DNA of 64,000 nucleotides from Ochotona curzoniae. Lineage: Eukaryota > Chordata > Mammalia > Lagomorpha > Ochotonidae. Shown in pieces: positions 44,118-56,172 of the stretch. The notes beneath the pieces were generated by a model. It searched no databases, was not told where the DNA came from, and was given only the letters and a program-made list of their open reading frames with translations. The stretch covers positions 4,092,001-4,156,000 of the forward strand of contig NW_024467120.1 of the NCBI RefSeq assembly GCF_017591425.1, read 5' to 3'. Numbering within the stretch: the stretch's first letter is position 1; the number at the start of each line of letters is the position of its first letter. The position numbers were made by a program, and so were the translations under genes.

Positions 44118-44388
44118 AGAGTTGCGATGGGGTGAGCCCTTGACTTAGCCGTGAACACGCCCACACTCCACCTCGGAGCGCCTGGAATGCTTTCCAGTCT
44201 CCAGCTCCAGGGCAGATCCTAGGAGGCAGCAGGAATGGCTCAGCTTCCTGCCACCCATATAGGAAACCTAGGTTGAGTTTCCAGCTCCGGCTTTTGCTCT
44301 GGCCATTGAAATTAGGTGAAGCACAAACCAGCAGATGGGTGTGCCCTCCGTCTGCTTCTCAAATGAATAAATAAAAGTTTCTTAAGAA
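44118..44388 (+). mobile_element. older CSINE subfamily copy
   Basis: The plus-strand copy has CCTAGGAGGCAGCAGGAATGGC, AAACCTAGGTTGAGTTTCCAGCTCC, AAACCAGCAGATGGG and the end TTCTCAAATGAATAAATAAAAG. Confidence 0.8.
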
Positions 44389-44867
44389 CAAGTAGATTCC
44401 TTAGCAAAGACTGCGCCTAGAACACAAAGAAAGCACATTCCATGAATGAGGGCTCCCCATCACAGAACTGAGCTTCCCTGGGAAGCCATGAGTTCTCCCG
44501 CCCGCCCGTGGTGCTCCTCTAGCAGATGAGCGTGGCCACTGGGTGGACCTGGGTCACCTCCAAGGTCTCAGGGATGCCTGGGGGACTCGTGACAGTCTCA
44601 GCAAGGCGCTTCTTCAAAGGATGAGAAGAGATCAGTGGCTGATCAGGTGGACCTGATGCTGGCACAGGAAGTTTGGCCACATGTGTAGGACTGTATCCTA
44701 ATGCCAGGGTTGGGCAGGAGCTCCAGCCAGACCTCCTTACCCAGTCTCTCCTAGACCCATCTGAGCTGCCCGCCTTCCTTCCACCTACCTAACCTCCATC
44801 CTTTCCCTGTGCCTCCTCTCTACCACAGAGCCTTCCCGTAAAACTCTAACGACTGGCTCTCCTGCTA
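44389..44867. other. unique sequence, nothing recognised
   Basis: A moderately GC-rich stretch with no recognised gene or repeat. Confidence 0.4.
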
Positions 44868-45195
44868 GGATTTGACTGTGGTTTGAATCACAATTGAAAT
44901 TGGACTGCTCTTGTGGCCATTAGGGTGATGGGTCATCAGGAGGCAATGAAGTCCAAGAGAGAGACGAATGCCTTTCTTAGGAGACTGGGTCAGTTACTGA
45001 CAGACCAGGCGGCTGGGAGGCAAGGCCTCTTGTGTCTCTCCTTTGCACACGCATGTTTCCCCTGCTTTCCTACTATGCTATGACAGCGTAAGGCCCTTGT
45101 CAGAGCTCCTGGGACTTTTAGCCTGTGACGTCAGAGTGTCCCTCTCTTTATAAATTATCCAGTCACAGGTTTTCTGTTCTAGTAACAGAGATCAT
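44868..45195 (+). mobile_element. probable MST/MaLR LTR
   Basis: GACTGTGGTTTGAATCAC at the left, TGGGTCATCAGGAGGCAATG in the middle, and TCTCTTTATAAATTATCCAGTCACAGG at the right follow the MST-type LTR order. Central parts are decayed. Confidence 0.55.
45126..45133. promoter_or_regulatory. palindromic CRE motif within the LTR
   Basis: TGACGTCA is the full CREB/ATF site. It lies about 25 bp left of the LTR's TATAAA-like TTATAAATTA. Whether it is bound is unknown. Confidence 0.3.
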
Positions 45196-45364
45196 GCAAA
45201 GACACCTCCCTTTGGCACGTAGGCAGGTCAGTTTCAACACTACTGAAGGAGATGCCAGGGTCTCCACGCCTGCCCATGCACCACACCATAGTGAGATACA
45301 AAACCCACCACAGTGGCTTTTGATGTGAAACCAAAGTTGAAATAAATTCCCAATAACTTCCTGT

Positions 45365-45500
45365 TACTCAGCATGCTTCAGCCTAGGTTTCCTCATCTGG
45401 CACTTGAGGAGCAGGATACGAATGACAGCTGGCATTTGTCCTGGGCTCTAAGCCCATCAAACACAGACTATCTTTCCAAAACCTCCCGTCACCTAGGAGG
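45365..45500 (+). repeat. possible MIR fragment
   Basis: TCAGCCTAGGTTTCCTCATCTGG and CAAAACCTCCCGTCACCTAGGAGGTG weakly match the MIR 3' half order. Confidence 0.35.
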
Positions 45501-48500
45501 TGCATTGTCTTAGCCCCAATCCACTCACAGGATTTCTGAGGAGCATGGGAAGTGCTTTATCCAATGCCTGGCACCTTCCCAGAGCAATAAAGGGCTTTGC
45601 AAAAGTCTGTGTCGAGTGTTATGGAGAAAAAAAAAAACTATGTACAGATTGCAAAACAATTCTGCAACAAACTGAACCTTTCATTCCCTCAAACTTGCTG
45701 AAGTCTTTTCATTTGTAAATGACACTTCTTATTATAAGACAGACGGTGGGGTCAGGTGCCCTATCTCCACTGCTCTCTCTCCCACCATCATGACGAATGT
45801 CGGTGATGTGACATGGGACCAGAGAAGAGCCATGAGATTGTGAAATCAGAATTGATTCATTCAGTTGCCAGGCTGTTCACACATCTCTCTAAATCCCATT
45901 TCTCCAGGCCAGGAATCTTTGGTGCCACATCTGGGCACTTCCTCCGGAAAACTCAGACTACCCAAGTTGGCTCCATTGAAGCAAATGGAGAACGCTGGTG
46001 GAGGAGATGCCACCCAGAGGGCCAGTGGCATGAAGCCAGGCTGGGGAAGGGAACCTTGCCCGCTGCCAAACATATTTTGGAAAGAACTGACAAGCTGTGG
46101 GTGGGACCTCAGAGAATGGAGAGCTCCAGGCCCTCACTGCCTCCAAGCTTGCCTTGGCAACGGCCTTCGCCCTGTTTTCTTTTGAAAGGGGACTAAGTGA
46201 CTGCTGCCACTAGGCAATTATCATTTGTGAGCATTTTTTTTTTCTTGTGTCGTGTCAGAAAAAGACACACGTAGACCTTGCCCACAAACAGTACATTGAG
46301 GAGTCAAAGGCATGAGCCAATCTCGTTTTTAAAATGATGTTGCCATCTAAATTCTATTAACCCTACAATGTAATCTCCCTGAGACCAAAATATTGCAATT
46401 TCTTTCTCTTTTCACTTTTCTTTCTCTCCACTTTAATTTGATTTTTGCTTTCTTTAGAGGATACACAGTAATCGGGTTACGCCACCGTCTTGATCTTGCC
46501 CTTGGAGTACCTCCCCATTCTATTTCAACCCATTCTCCACTTCTTCCTTAATCCACTTTCTGCCTAGTGAATATCCCAAAAAGAACTGGACAGAGATAAA
46601 TCATTTTGCCTTGGCAACTTATCAGGCTGAAAAAAACAACAACAAGAGACTGCCCTCCCCAACTCAGAAAATCATGTTAGCCCAAGGTGCCAAGTCTGTT
46701 TATTTTCCTTTATCTAAGGGATAGATTTCATTATGAAAGCTGGGCCTGAGTGAATGGCCAAAGAAGTTGTTAACACTAAGGAAGTGCCAGAAATAATAAA
46801 TGAATGTGTTTGCTGTTGAAATAGACCAATCTGGGTTTCGGAAGGGATTATATTTGCTTATTGGAGGGCAGTGATTCATATAGGTTTTAAAGAATAATTC
46901 TGCAACTTCAGCTTTTTGGGAGAGTTATGTGGAGTTGCTTGCCAACTCCTGAAAACTCAGAGAATAATTGATTTAACAGGGCTGAAGCAATATTGCTTTT
47001 TTATGCAGCTTAAGGTATAAACAAATATTTCCTCTAAGCATAACTTCTAATGTTTGGTTTAATAACAGCACATTAGATGAAAACAGACACACCTTTTAAA
47101 GAATCCACTCTGCTTCCATCCCTTCTCTTTCAATATCCAAGAAAATGAAGAAGGGTAATGAGTAAACTAGAATAGGGTGAATTACAAACATTGGGTGCCT
47201 TGTTTATTTCTTTCTTTCACATTTTGATTACACATTGACTTGAAAAGCAAGTCTCTCTGCCTACAAGATCTAGTTACGCCTTTTCATTCTGTAGGGAAGA
47301 AATGAAAACCACTCCTGGCTTGGCGAGGCTGCCCCACACGTGACGACAACAGGGAAGCAGGGCCTGGCAGGTCTGGAGTCTCTCACAGCCTCTCTGGCAG
47401 CTGGGAAGGCTGCTGGAAGCTCCCTTACCCTTAGCCAGGCACCCTTCTGGGACATCGCCACCCTGCAGCAAGATGGACCTGAACTACGATGCCCTTAAAA
47501 GACATCTTTCAGGTAACAGGCCTGCCAGGTTAGAGACATCCTTGGTTACAGCCCTAGCAACGTGGTTTGGAACATTTTCCAACCAGGAAGACAGAACACG
47601 TATCAACAGGCAATGCCTGTAATCCGATGCCATTAAACTTGCAACAAAAAGAGCATATTGTCTTTGTGGCCAAAGTTTTGTTCAACTTCCCAAACACAAA
47701 ACCAGGTTGGCCACTGATGAAGAGATGAGCATGAATCTATGATCTTTTCCTGTATTTACCACCTCTGTCATCTTTCTTTCAATCATCTATCTCTTCATAT
47801 ATCCACCTTCCACTGCTATCGACTATCAAATATATTTATCTGTAGGATATATCCATATATCTGATAAATTTATTTCCTAAGATTTCCACTTTATTTACAT
47901 GATTTGACTTGGTACCTTCATACCATGATGCTTCATCTCTTCATTTAAAAAAAATGAGCAAAATTAAGAGTAACTCAGCCCTGGATGATACAGCAGGTTG
48001 AAATGAGTTATCATATCATTGCCCATGACTCTAAGCTGGCTTTAAAGAAGAGCTTTAAAAAGGAGGATGGAGTGGAAGAATTAGCTCATACATTTTGTGC
48101 AGCAGACATGAACACAATTAGAATTTGCCTCACGCGCTGCAGGTAATTTACCTTTGAATTGATGTCAAACAGGGAAAATTTCAGTCTGTGGACACTTTTT
48201 TTTTTAAGAAAAAAAAAAAAAAACTGATCAGGGTTTGGAGAACAGAGAAACAAGAAGTGCCACCTCTGCCCTGCCTGATGTCTTGCTGCCAGTGCGACAA
48301 TGCAGTGAGCATCACTGAAGCAGACAATGCCTCTTGTTCCCATTACCCCACCATTCAACCTGCCAACCTGTCACGGTTGTAGAGGAGGGATTTTCTTCCT
48401 CCTCTCTGCATTTGTCTCCGAGCACTGAGGTGCTGCAATAATGTGCCTGTAACAGGCAATGGGAGGGGAGCCGAGCAAGCCCAGGTCTGTACCCCAGAGC

Positions 48501-50380
48501 TGTCCAGGAGACCTTCAGAGTAAATGGAGGCCAGCACCCTGCAAAGCAGCATTGCCAATCCCTATCGTTTATCCACCAGCTGTCTTGCTTACCCCGATTC
48601 CTTGTTTTCCTAAGTGTCCATCTACATGATTGTGTAATTCACTCAAAATGTTCCAACTGAATCTTTTCTCCAATGCCCAACCCCACTATGGCCAGGGAGG
48701 GCAGAGTCACCAGGCCAGCTGCTGTTTCAACAAGCAAGCAGAAGGAGAGGCCTGGGGCTAGAAGACTCTATCCCGGGCTTTGGTAGGCCCACCTCCCCTC
48801 CAGCCACGAGCCTCCTTCCCTGTCAGTCAGGGGTAACGGAGGATGCCACCCTTTTGCTAAAGAGAAGTCAGGAGAGGTGTGAGGGTCCTGTTGGGAAAAG
48901 AAAACAAAGGTCAAAGGGCAAGAGGGTTTCTGGGATGCCGAGTGGGACTGTCATCCATGCGATCTCCTTTGTAGCAAGCTGTTTCTGGCTTTCGGCTCCT
49001 TCTGATTCAGACCAATCCAGCATAATCTCTATCTCTTCTCCCCACCCCCCACACCTGCCATTACATACAGGTGGAGAAGAAAGTCAAGGATGACTGGAGA
49101 GGAGACAATGGAAGAATACATCAAAGCAAGCAGTGGGGGCAGCAAGGACAGGGGTTTGAATGACTGAGAACTGTTGGTGATGGGTGACAATTCATTATCT
49201 GCTCAGTTTGTATCTCTCACTTCCTCCCAGTCGTTGTTTTTCTATCTCAGTGGGACTTTGTTTACATGTACAGGTGATGGGAAGGGGCAAAACTGGGGGG
49301 AGGCTGGAATGACAGGGATGGAAATAAGAGAAGAGGAAAGAAGAGTAGGAAAGGAAAGGTTGCTAACAGTAGCTTTCCTTCTCTTTGCACACGTCTCCCA
49401 CACCATGTGGTCACCAGAGCAAGCGCTGTAGATTCAGCAGCTGATGTGAGAAAATTGGATGGACTCACCTTTGAGGAAGGATACTCTTGCAGTAGGAGAA
49501 ATGGATTGACTGTGTTCATTCATCAGAGGCTGCTATGGAACGAATTTCCAACAGGTTAACTTCTGATTAGGAGATCTGCTGTAATGAAGGCCTAAGAATT
49601 CTTGAGTTTGGGTCTTAGCAGAAGCATCAGGACTTGCACTTACGACACTTAGTGGGAAGCTCTTGAGGTGAAGAAATAGTCAATTGTGATTTGTGGTTCT
49701 TCACCTGTGTGGGCAATAGCTGACAGATCAATAACAGCAGGATGTGAAAAAGAATGTGATGCAAAAAGCAAGAAAAGCTATCGAGATCGTATCTGGCAAA
49801 AGCTACCCATGTCCCAGCTGAGATAGAAGATGGTCTCAAGAGGTGCCATCTTGGCATGGGACACGTCCAATTAGTTGAGTCTGTGTTAGTAGAAACACCA
49901 ATCTACTGCTGAGCATACACTCCCACTACCCTCCAGGAGGGTCTGCTTTTCCAGGCAGCTGAGCTGAAAGGGAGACAAGATTTTGTTTTTCAAGCCAGTG
50001 CAAATGACTGGACATTTTCTATTGTGGAAGGTGTTTGCATTCCATGCATTTATTTTAATATTCCAATGGCAATTCTTTGAGTTTTCATAAGCTGGCAGGT
50101 TTAGGCTCAATTTAGATTCAGACTCAATTTGAACATTTTCTGCAGGGCTGGGAGTAGCCATTATGCAGATCAGGTGTTGTTTTCAAATGTGCAATTCCCC
50201 ACATCAACGGAGGCTGGCATCCACCAGAAAATCAGGTAGTATAGAATTTGTCAGTTTTGAAAGCACCTTTAGTGAGTCATTTCACAGGGTTGACTCAGTT
50301 GGATATGCAATGATTTTACATTTACACACCACACATTCGGCTTTCCCTTACTAAGTCCGTGATGCTCTTTTTTATTAGTA
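45501..50380. other. longest repeat-poor stretch, no gene proven
   Basis: Nearly 4.9 kb with no young SINE and no clear LINE. Frames such as 45813-46196 plus (127 codons) lack known domains. There is a mixed T/A run at 48198-48225. A weak exon-like signal lies at 47294-47512 (see findings). Absence of insertions can mean functional constraint or chance. Confidence 0.35.
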
Positions 50381-50947
50381 AATTAATTTTTTTTATTAAT
50401 TTAAGTTGGCCTCTGCTTCACCATCTTATATTATCTTCGCAAAAATGGGCCTGACAACAAAAGAATCCATTTCCTTGAATGAGCCAAGCTTGAATAGCTT
50501 CTCATCGTTTCTGAATATACAATTAAAGAATTCCAAAAAGCAAACAATTTTAGCTATGATGAAGGAGTTATGCAATTAATGAGCATGAACCACAAGAAAT
50601 CAGATGAATTTGTTCAGCTTCATCCTTGGAAACACAGTATTTTCCACCACATCAGCAACTCAGAAAAAGAATGATGGTCTTCATTCCAAGACATTTCCTC
50701 AAGGTAAACTTGGGCATCTACTGGCCCCATATTTCCTGGGTCATCTTCACAGGCATTGCAGGACATACTCTGTCTTTCGCTCTTCATTCCCTAGAACTTT
50801 TTGCACCTGATCAACTTCATTGAACTTCTGTAAATATTTCTGCATTGTTCCTACTGGAATATCTGTACTCTGTTTATCTGGATGATACTATGATATAAGC
50901 TTTTGATATTTTTGTCTTAGATCTGACATGATTTTGGAGGAGTCTAA
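50381..50947 (-). pseudogene. DNAJC24: DNAJC24 (DPH4) processed pseudogene
   Basis: The parent gene encodes a J-domain, zinc-binding co-chaperone needed for diphthamide synthesis on elongation factor 2. On the minus strand, J-domain helix II, LRQKYQKLI, is followed by the YHPDK motif (HPD at 50877-50885), then KFNEVDQ and VLGNEE, DAQVYLEEMSWNE, and the zinc-domain phrases CGGKY and VSKDEAEQIHLISCGSCSLI, ending in LLHHS and a stop at 50550-50552. The exons are joined without introns. Stops occur in the J domain, in the first zinc CxC and near the C-terminus, and two frameshifts separate the blocks. The first 18 or so residues are missing. An A-rich end at about 50368-50400 on this strand fits a retrocopy. 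It cannot make protein. Confidence 0.9.
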
Positions 50948-51086
50948 AGCCACCCCAAACCACCCCAAGCCACCCCCATTCAGCTTCCCTTCCACTATGT
51001 GGTAAAGTGGTCTTTTAATGTCCCAATTTTTCCATCATTGTGTCTGCAATGTGTCTGCTGAGTCATCATTGGTATAAAGACAGAGG

Positions 51087-51426
51087 TTTTAAAAAGTATT
51101 TATTAACTTGAACTTTGGAGATACAGAGAGAGGGAAACACACACACACACAGAGATAGAGAGAGATGGATAGAAAGAGATATCTTCTATGTGATTATTCA
51201 TTCCCCAAAGTCTCACAGTGGCCAGGGCTGGGCCAGACTAAAACCTGGAACCTAAAACTCCATCTTGGTCTCTCACATGGATGGCAGGGGCCCAAGCACT
51301 CCATCTGTCCTCCACTGACATTAGCAAGGAGTTGGGTCAGAAGTAGAAGAGCTGGGACTTGAATTGTTGTCCACATGGGGTGCTAGTATTGCACAGGACG
51401 GTTTAACCAGTTGTACCACAGCACTA
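51087..51426 (-). mobile_element. older CSINE copy
   Basis: Minus-strand copy: TTTTAAAAAGTATTTATTAAC tail, TATCTTCTATGTGATTATTCATTCCCC, GGGCCAGACTAAAACC, CAAGGAGTTGGGTCAG, and head side GTTGTACCACAGCAC. Confidence 0.85.
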
Positions 51427-51448
51427 AAATGAATCCTAGATTAAGACA

Positions 51449-51783
51449 GGTTCAGGGGCAAGTGTTAGCATAGAACAGTTAACATACCGTGCCCTATATG
51501 GGAATGTCTAGTTTCAGTCCTAAGTTTTGGCTCCTGATTCCAGCTTCTTGGTGATGTAGCCCTGTTATGCAGAAGTGATGACCTAAAGCTGTTGGTTTTT
51601 TACCACCCATGTTGGACATCCAGACTGAGTTTCCAGCTTCTAGGTTCACCCTATCGCCCTGTCCAAACCCGGCCTTTGTAGACATTTGCAGAGTGAACCA
51701 GTGGATGAGCTCTCTCTTCTCTCTCTCTCTCTCTGTCTCTGTTCTGTCTCTCTCTCAAATAAATAAGTATTTTTAAAAAAAAG
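51449..51783 (+). mobile_element. older CSINE copy
   Basis: The plus-strand copy has GGGGCAAGTGTTAGCATAG head, CTATATGGGAATG, GTAGACATTTGCAGAGTGAACCAGTGG, a TCTC run and TCAAATAAATAAG. It lies head to head with the preceding minus-strand copy. Confidence 0.85.
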
Positions 51784-52754
51784 ACAATTTCAACTTCTGA
51801 CACACTTCACACAAGACAATTTTGTGTTATAGCAATAGAGGCCAGTGAATGTTATTTCTGATTAAAGCAACTGTGGAAATGCTAAGAAGCCTATCTCATA
51901 CCGACGTCAGCAGAACAAGCCATAAGCAGTAACTTAGTGGCTAATGGACATTTGGGTGATATCTCTATTTGCTGTGACCAAGAAGATGCCTTGAGTCATA
52001 CCAGATGTGGAACAGCAGAAAAGCATTTTTAAAATGCAACTTCAAGCCACATTTGGTTGCATAGTACAGGTGTCACCACAGTTTTTGTCCTGGCTCATTC
52101 TGTCCTCACAAAGCCTATTTCAGGGTGACTGCATAGTGACAGGGACAAATGAGACTCAGTACACATGGGAGTTTTCCCATGAGGGCTGAGTTACGCTGCA
52201 GTATCTGGGGCCTTTGGATGTAGATCCAATTTACACTAAAACTTACTAAACCCTGGAGGAGCTGACCTAGCCACTAGCCATTTCTGTCCAGTGTGATGTA
52301 GTTGTTGATTTGATTGGCAGATTGCCCTGTGGGATGCCAAGCACTATCAAAGCAGATACAAAACTCCAGTATACACACAGACACGCAGATATACACACGG
52401 AGACACACACAGACATGCAGACAGGGAGACACAGACACACACACACACACACACTGACAAACAACATACATGTATGTGCTATGTACACATTACAATAAGA
52501 TTACAATCCATGAATTCAAAGCAACAGCATTTAATGTTGCATACAAATAAATGAAAATATTAAAACCAAAACTGTTCTTATTTACTTAGATTTGTTTTAT
52601 TGACAAATCATTACAAATATTACAAATAAAGACAGCATTTTATTTTGTTTACAGATTGAAAATGAGTAAGATAGTCCATCTCAACGTGTCTATGGTCATC
52701 CACCTGGCTTCCTTAGTAGCAAACTTTCTTCCACACTCAGTGGAGAAGGTTTTT
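51784..52754. other. unique sequence with an ACACAGA-rich run
   Basis: 52368-52463 is a degenerate (CA)n/(GACA)n run that ends in about nine pure AC units. No gene. The frames across the run are low complexity. Confidence 0.45.
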
Positions 52755-52955
52755 GTTCTTGTTGTTGTTAACAGCCTTATAGACACGCAATTCACATATC
52801 ACACACTTGCCCATTTAATAGGCACAACCCATGGCTTTTGGTAGCATCTAGGAAAGCTGATCTCACATAAGGGCAGAGTACAATGCTGGTTGCCAGGGGC
52901 TGGGGTCATTGGGTAGCTGTGGGTGGGGAGGTGCTGGTGAGGCAAAGCTTGAGAC
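52755..52955 (+). mobile_element. old LINE-1 3' UTR-like fragment
   Basis: GACACGCAATTCACATATCACACACTTGCCC and, further right, GTACAATGCTGGTTGCCAGGGGCTGGGG are phrases seen in old L1M 3' regions. Confidence 0.45.
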
Positions 52956-53884
52956 CGTGTAACCTCAGCCAGACTCTGTAGTTCCAACCAGAATGCAAAC
53001 TCCATTCCTTCTTTGGACGAGTCATACTCCAGCCATTTTAACAGAGCATGACACCATGGCTAACAGGTGCACTGCAGCATGCACCCTTAAGCCCAGGGGC
53101 ACTAATTCTATCCTGCTGGGTTGCCTGTTATGGAGAGGCACCTTAGGTCAGGCCTCAGGCCTCATTCTCTCCCTTTTTTTTAAAAGTTAATTTATTATTT
53201 TTTTTTTCCAATGCAAGCTTTATTATCTTAGTGAGAAAGCTTTCTTGGAAATTGACTTAGGGCTCATGGAGCTATGTGTATACAATGGACAAGAACATTA
53301 GTGTTGATTTAATTCTGTAGGAAATGACCTCATGACAACCCCTGTTCCTGAATGTCTTTGTGTCCACCCCACAAGGGCACAGAGAGTGCTGCTGTGTCAG
53401 GGGAGTTGCTGTTACAGTTGTCGTGGTTAACCATGGAGGCTCCCGATCTCCTCTATGGTCTATCAGGAAATATTATGCTTCTGGGGTCTTGGCAATCTGT
53501 TACTGGGCCTATTGAACCCAAGGACACAATATTTCTGAGTGTTCTTTGGGCTGCAAATTTCTTTCTACCTTACTCCATTTAGACATCTCTTTGTTCTCAT
53601 TTATTCTATCTTCAGTTTCCAGACTGATTTTTCTAACGTCAGCTCTGATCTCAGTTTTGCTCTATTCACTGGCCACTCCTCGACTCCACATTCCACCAAT
53701 GTGGAAAATTTCCATCTGTAATCAAGATCAATTGGTATGGACCATCAAGGTCTAGGTGGCCATCTTCCTTCTTAACCTCTGCTGTTGAACTAGAGTGGAC
53801 TGTTTCTGTTCTCCATATATCTTTATACCGTTTCCTCATCTCAATCGTGTGATATCTTTCTTAAAAAAACTATCTGTCTATCTA
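52956..53884. other. unassigned sequence, nothing recognised
   Basis: It includes a T/A-rich patch at 53168-53210 that could be a decayed retroelement tail. No gene was seen. Confidence 0.4.
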
Positions 53885-54222
53885 AATATATATTTAAAAG
53901 TCAGACTGTCAGGGATAGGAAGAGATGATAAAAAGAGCAAGAGTGAGAGCAAGAGAGAGAGAGAGAGAGAGAGCAAGAGAGAGAGAGAGAGAATCTTCCC
54001 TTTGCTGGTTTGCTCCCGGATGCCTGTGGCAATTGGGTCAGATCCAGGTACTCCAGTATGGGCTCTCCTGTGAGTGGCAGCGTCCCAAAGCACTCAGTCC
54101 ATTTTCCCACTGTCTTCCCTGGACACGGAGTGGAGCTGTTGGGACTCACACAAGCAATATGAAATGGAATGTGAGTGTCACAAGAAATTACGTCATGTGC
54201 TATGCCATAAAACACTGACCCC
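53885..54222 (-). mobile_element. older CSINE copy with a GA-run
   Basis: Minus-strand copy: ATATATATTTAAAAGTCAGACTG tail side, a (GA)n block at 53950-53992, CTTTGCTGGTTTGCTCCC, head side AAAACACTGACCCC. Confidence 0.8.
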
Positions 54223-54245
54223 TTTGTAACATCTTTCAAGGCTCA

Positions 54246-55030
54246 AATGGCTATTTTGCACAATGACAGAAGTAACAAATGATGGTTAGGATGAAGAGAA
54301 AGGAGACCTGTTACACACTGTTGGTGGGAATATAAAACAGTACAGTGGGTGTGCAAATCAGTATGCAGATTTCTGAAAACCAGAAATAGGCTTGTTAGAA
54401 TATTGAGCAATCCTACCTCTGGGCATATATCCAAAGACATGAAATCATTGTATCAAAGAGAAGCCTGCTCCACCATGTTTATCACAGCGCTGTTCACCAC
54501 AGCCAAGATATGAAATCAACCAAGGTATCCATCACCAGATGAATGGATAAAGAAAATGCTGTCCATATACCTAATGTCATATTATCAAGTTACAAAAAAA
54601 GCGAAATCCTGACATTTGCAACAAAGTGGATGGAACTGGAATACATCATGGTAAGTGAAATAAACCAGAAACACAAACACCACACATTTCCCTTTGCATG
54701 TGGAAGCTAAAACAAAACATTCAAACTAAACCCAGAATGCTGGTTACCCGAGGATGGGATGGGTATGGACAGAATGGAGAAAGTTTGAATAACAGGTGCC
54801 AAATCAAAGGAGTAGATTCCTGGCGCTGTGTAACACTGCAGTTCCCAAAAAGCCTAGTAGATACTGTAGAAACAGAGAAAAAAAAGATCTTCACGCTTCC
54901 AATCATAACTCATGTCAAAGCGGGGGATATATTGAGCACCCTGTTTGAATCAGTACACATAGTATTCATATCCCGAAACATCGCACTGCAGCCCATACAT
55001 ATCTATACTTACTTTCGATCAAGTTTTTTT
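54246..55030 (+). mobile_element. old LINE-1 ORF2 3' end and 3' UTR (L1M type)
   Basis: Plus-strand order: CACACTGTTGGTGGGAATATAAAAC, TCTGGGCATATATCCAAAGACATGAAATC, CAAGATATGAAATCAACCAAGG, AGATGAATGGATAAAGAAAATG, TGGATGGAACTGGAATACATCATGGTAAGTGAAATAA, then UTR to CATCGCACTGCAGCCCATACATATC. These are classical L1 C-terminal ORF2 and UTR words. Coding potential is lost. Confidence 0.85.
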
Positions 55031-55852
55031 TTTAAATCAAGCCTTGCTGAAGTATTTCCCCACCCCTTCCCCCCTTCTTCAGCTACTTGCTGAGCCTCAC
55101 AAGGTTTCTCTTACAAGATCCACACAGCTGCTGGAAATGTGTGTGCTTGCTTGAGACCCATCTTCAAGTTGGACTGTGAGCAACATCTTGATCTCATCCC
55201 TGCGCCCACAGCCTAAACTCCACAGTGCTGTGCCTTGCACAATAACGCATGTCTGTGGGAAGGAACTGAGCTGACACATTCTCCATTTGTTTATCAACAA
55301 GGAAAAGTGCATAGGCTTTAAGGCGGGGTGACAGAAGGAAGTTGTTGAGTCAGGAGGTTCCGAGGAAAGCTCCTCTTTCCCCTTTTCTTGGGAGAATAAA
55401 GAGTGTCTTTCCATCCAGTCTCTTGCTAACTTGCTACTTTCCACACAGTAGTGTCCCAGGGAGATGAAGGCACAATAAAACAGAATAATGCAACCTCAGA
55501 TTTCCATACCAGGTTGCCTCTGGGTACAACAGACTTCGCTTGCCTCCAGCGCCGTTGGCAGAGCCCATGGATGGTGGGGAAATGCTGAGACAAAGAGAGG
55601 GACTGTGGCAACTGCTTGCCACCAGAAAGCTGTGGTAGGGTGGAGTCTGGGACAGAAAAAGAAAAGGACCATTGAGATGAGAGGTAAGATCTTCCTGACT
55701 CTTGACAGCAAGGCTCCTGGGAACCTACTGCACAGCCCTGCTCTCCTTAGACCTTAATCACCATCCTTCTTTCCCTGCTGCTGAAATTCCACAGAGCTCA
55801 TGGAAATGCAAAACACTTGAAGATTTATGAATTAAATAACGCATTCCATATG
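55031..55852. other. unique sequence, no gene identified
   Basis: Overlapping frames on both strands (55097-55444 minus, 55488-55757 plus, 55496-55711 minus) argue against coding. No repeat recognised. Confidence 0.4.
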
Positions 55853-56172
55853 GGGCCAGCACTGGGGCAGCACAGTGGGCTGAGCAGCCATCTGCAATGT
55901 CAGAAGACCATGCAAGTACAAACTTGAGTCCTGGCTGCTCCAATTCTGATCCAACTCCCTACTAATGAGCCTTGGAAAGCAGAGGAAGCTGCCCAGGTGC
56001 TTGGACCCCTGCATCCAGTGAGATAACCGTATAGAGTTCTTGCTTCCTGGCTTGTGTTCAGCACAGCCTCAGCCACTGAAGCCATTTAAACAGTCAATCA
56101 GCAGATGCAACCGTTTCTCCTCTTTTTGTGTAACTCTACCTATCAAATAAAGAACTAATGAATCATTGTTAA
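55853..56172 (+). mobile_element. older CSINE copy
   Basis: The plus-strand copy has ATATGGGGCCAGCACTGGGGC head, TTGAGTCCTGGCTGCTCC, GATCCAACTCCCTAC, CCATTTAAACAGTCAATCAGCAGATG, end ATCAAATAAAGAAC. Confidence 0.85.

Noticed and set aside
45813..46196. 127-codon plus-strand frame
   Set aside because: A second plus-strand frame (45865-46185) is also open over the same interval and no motif is visible.
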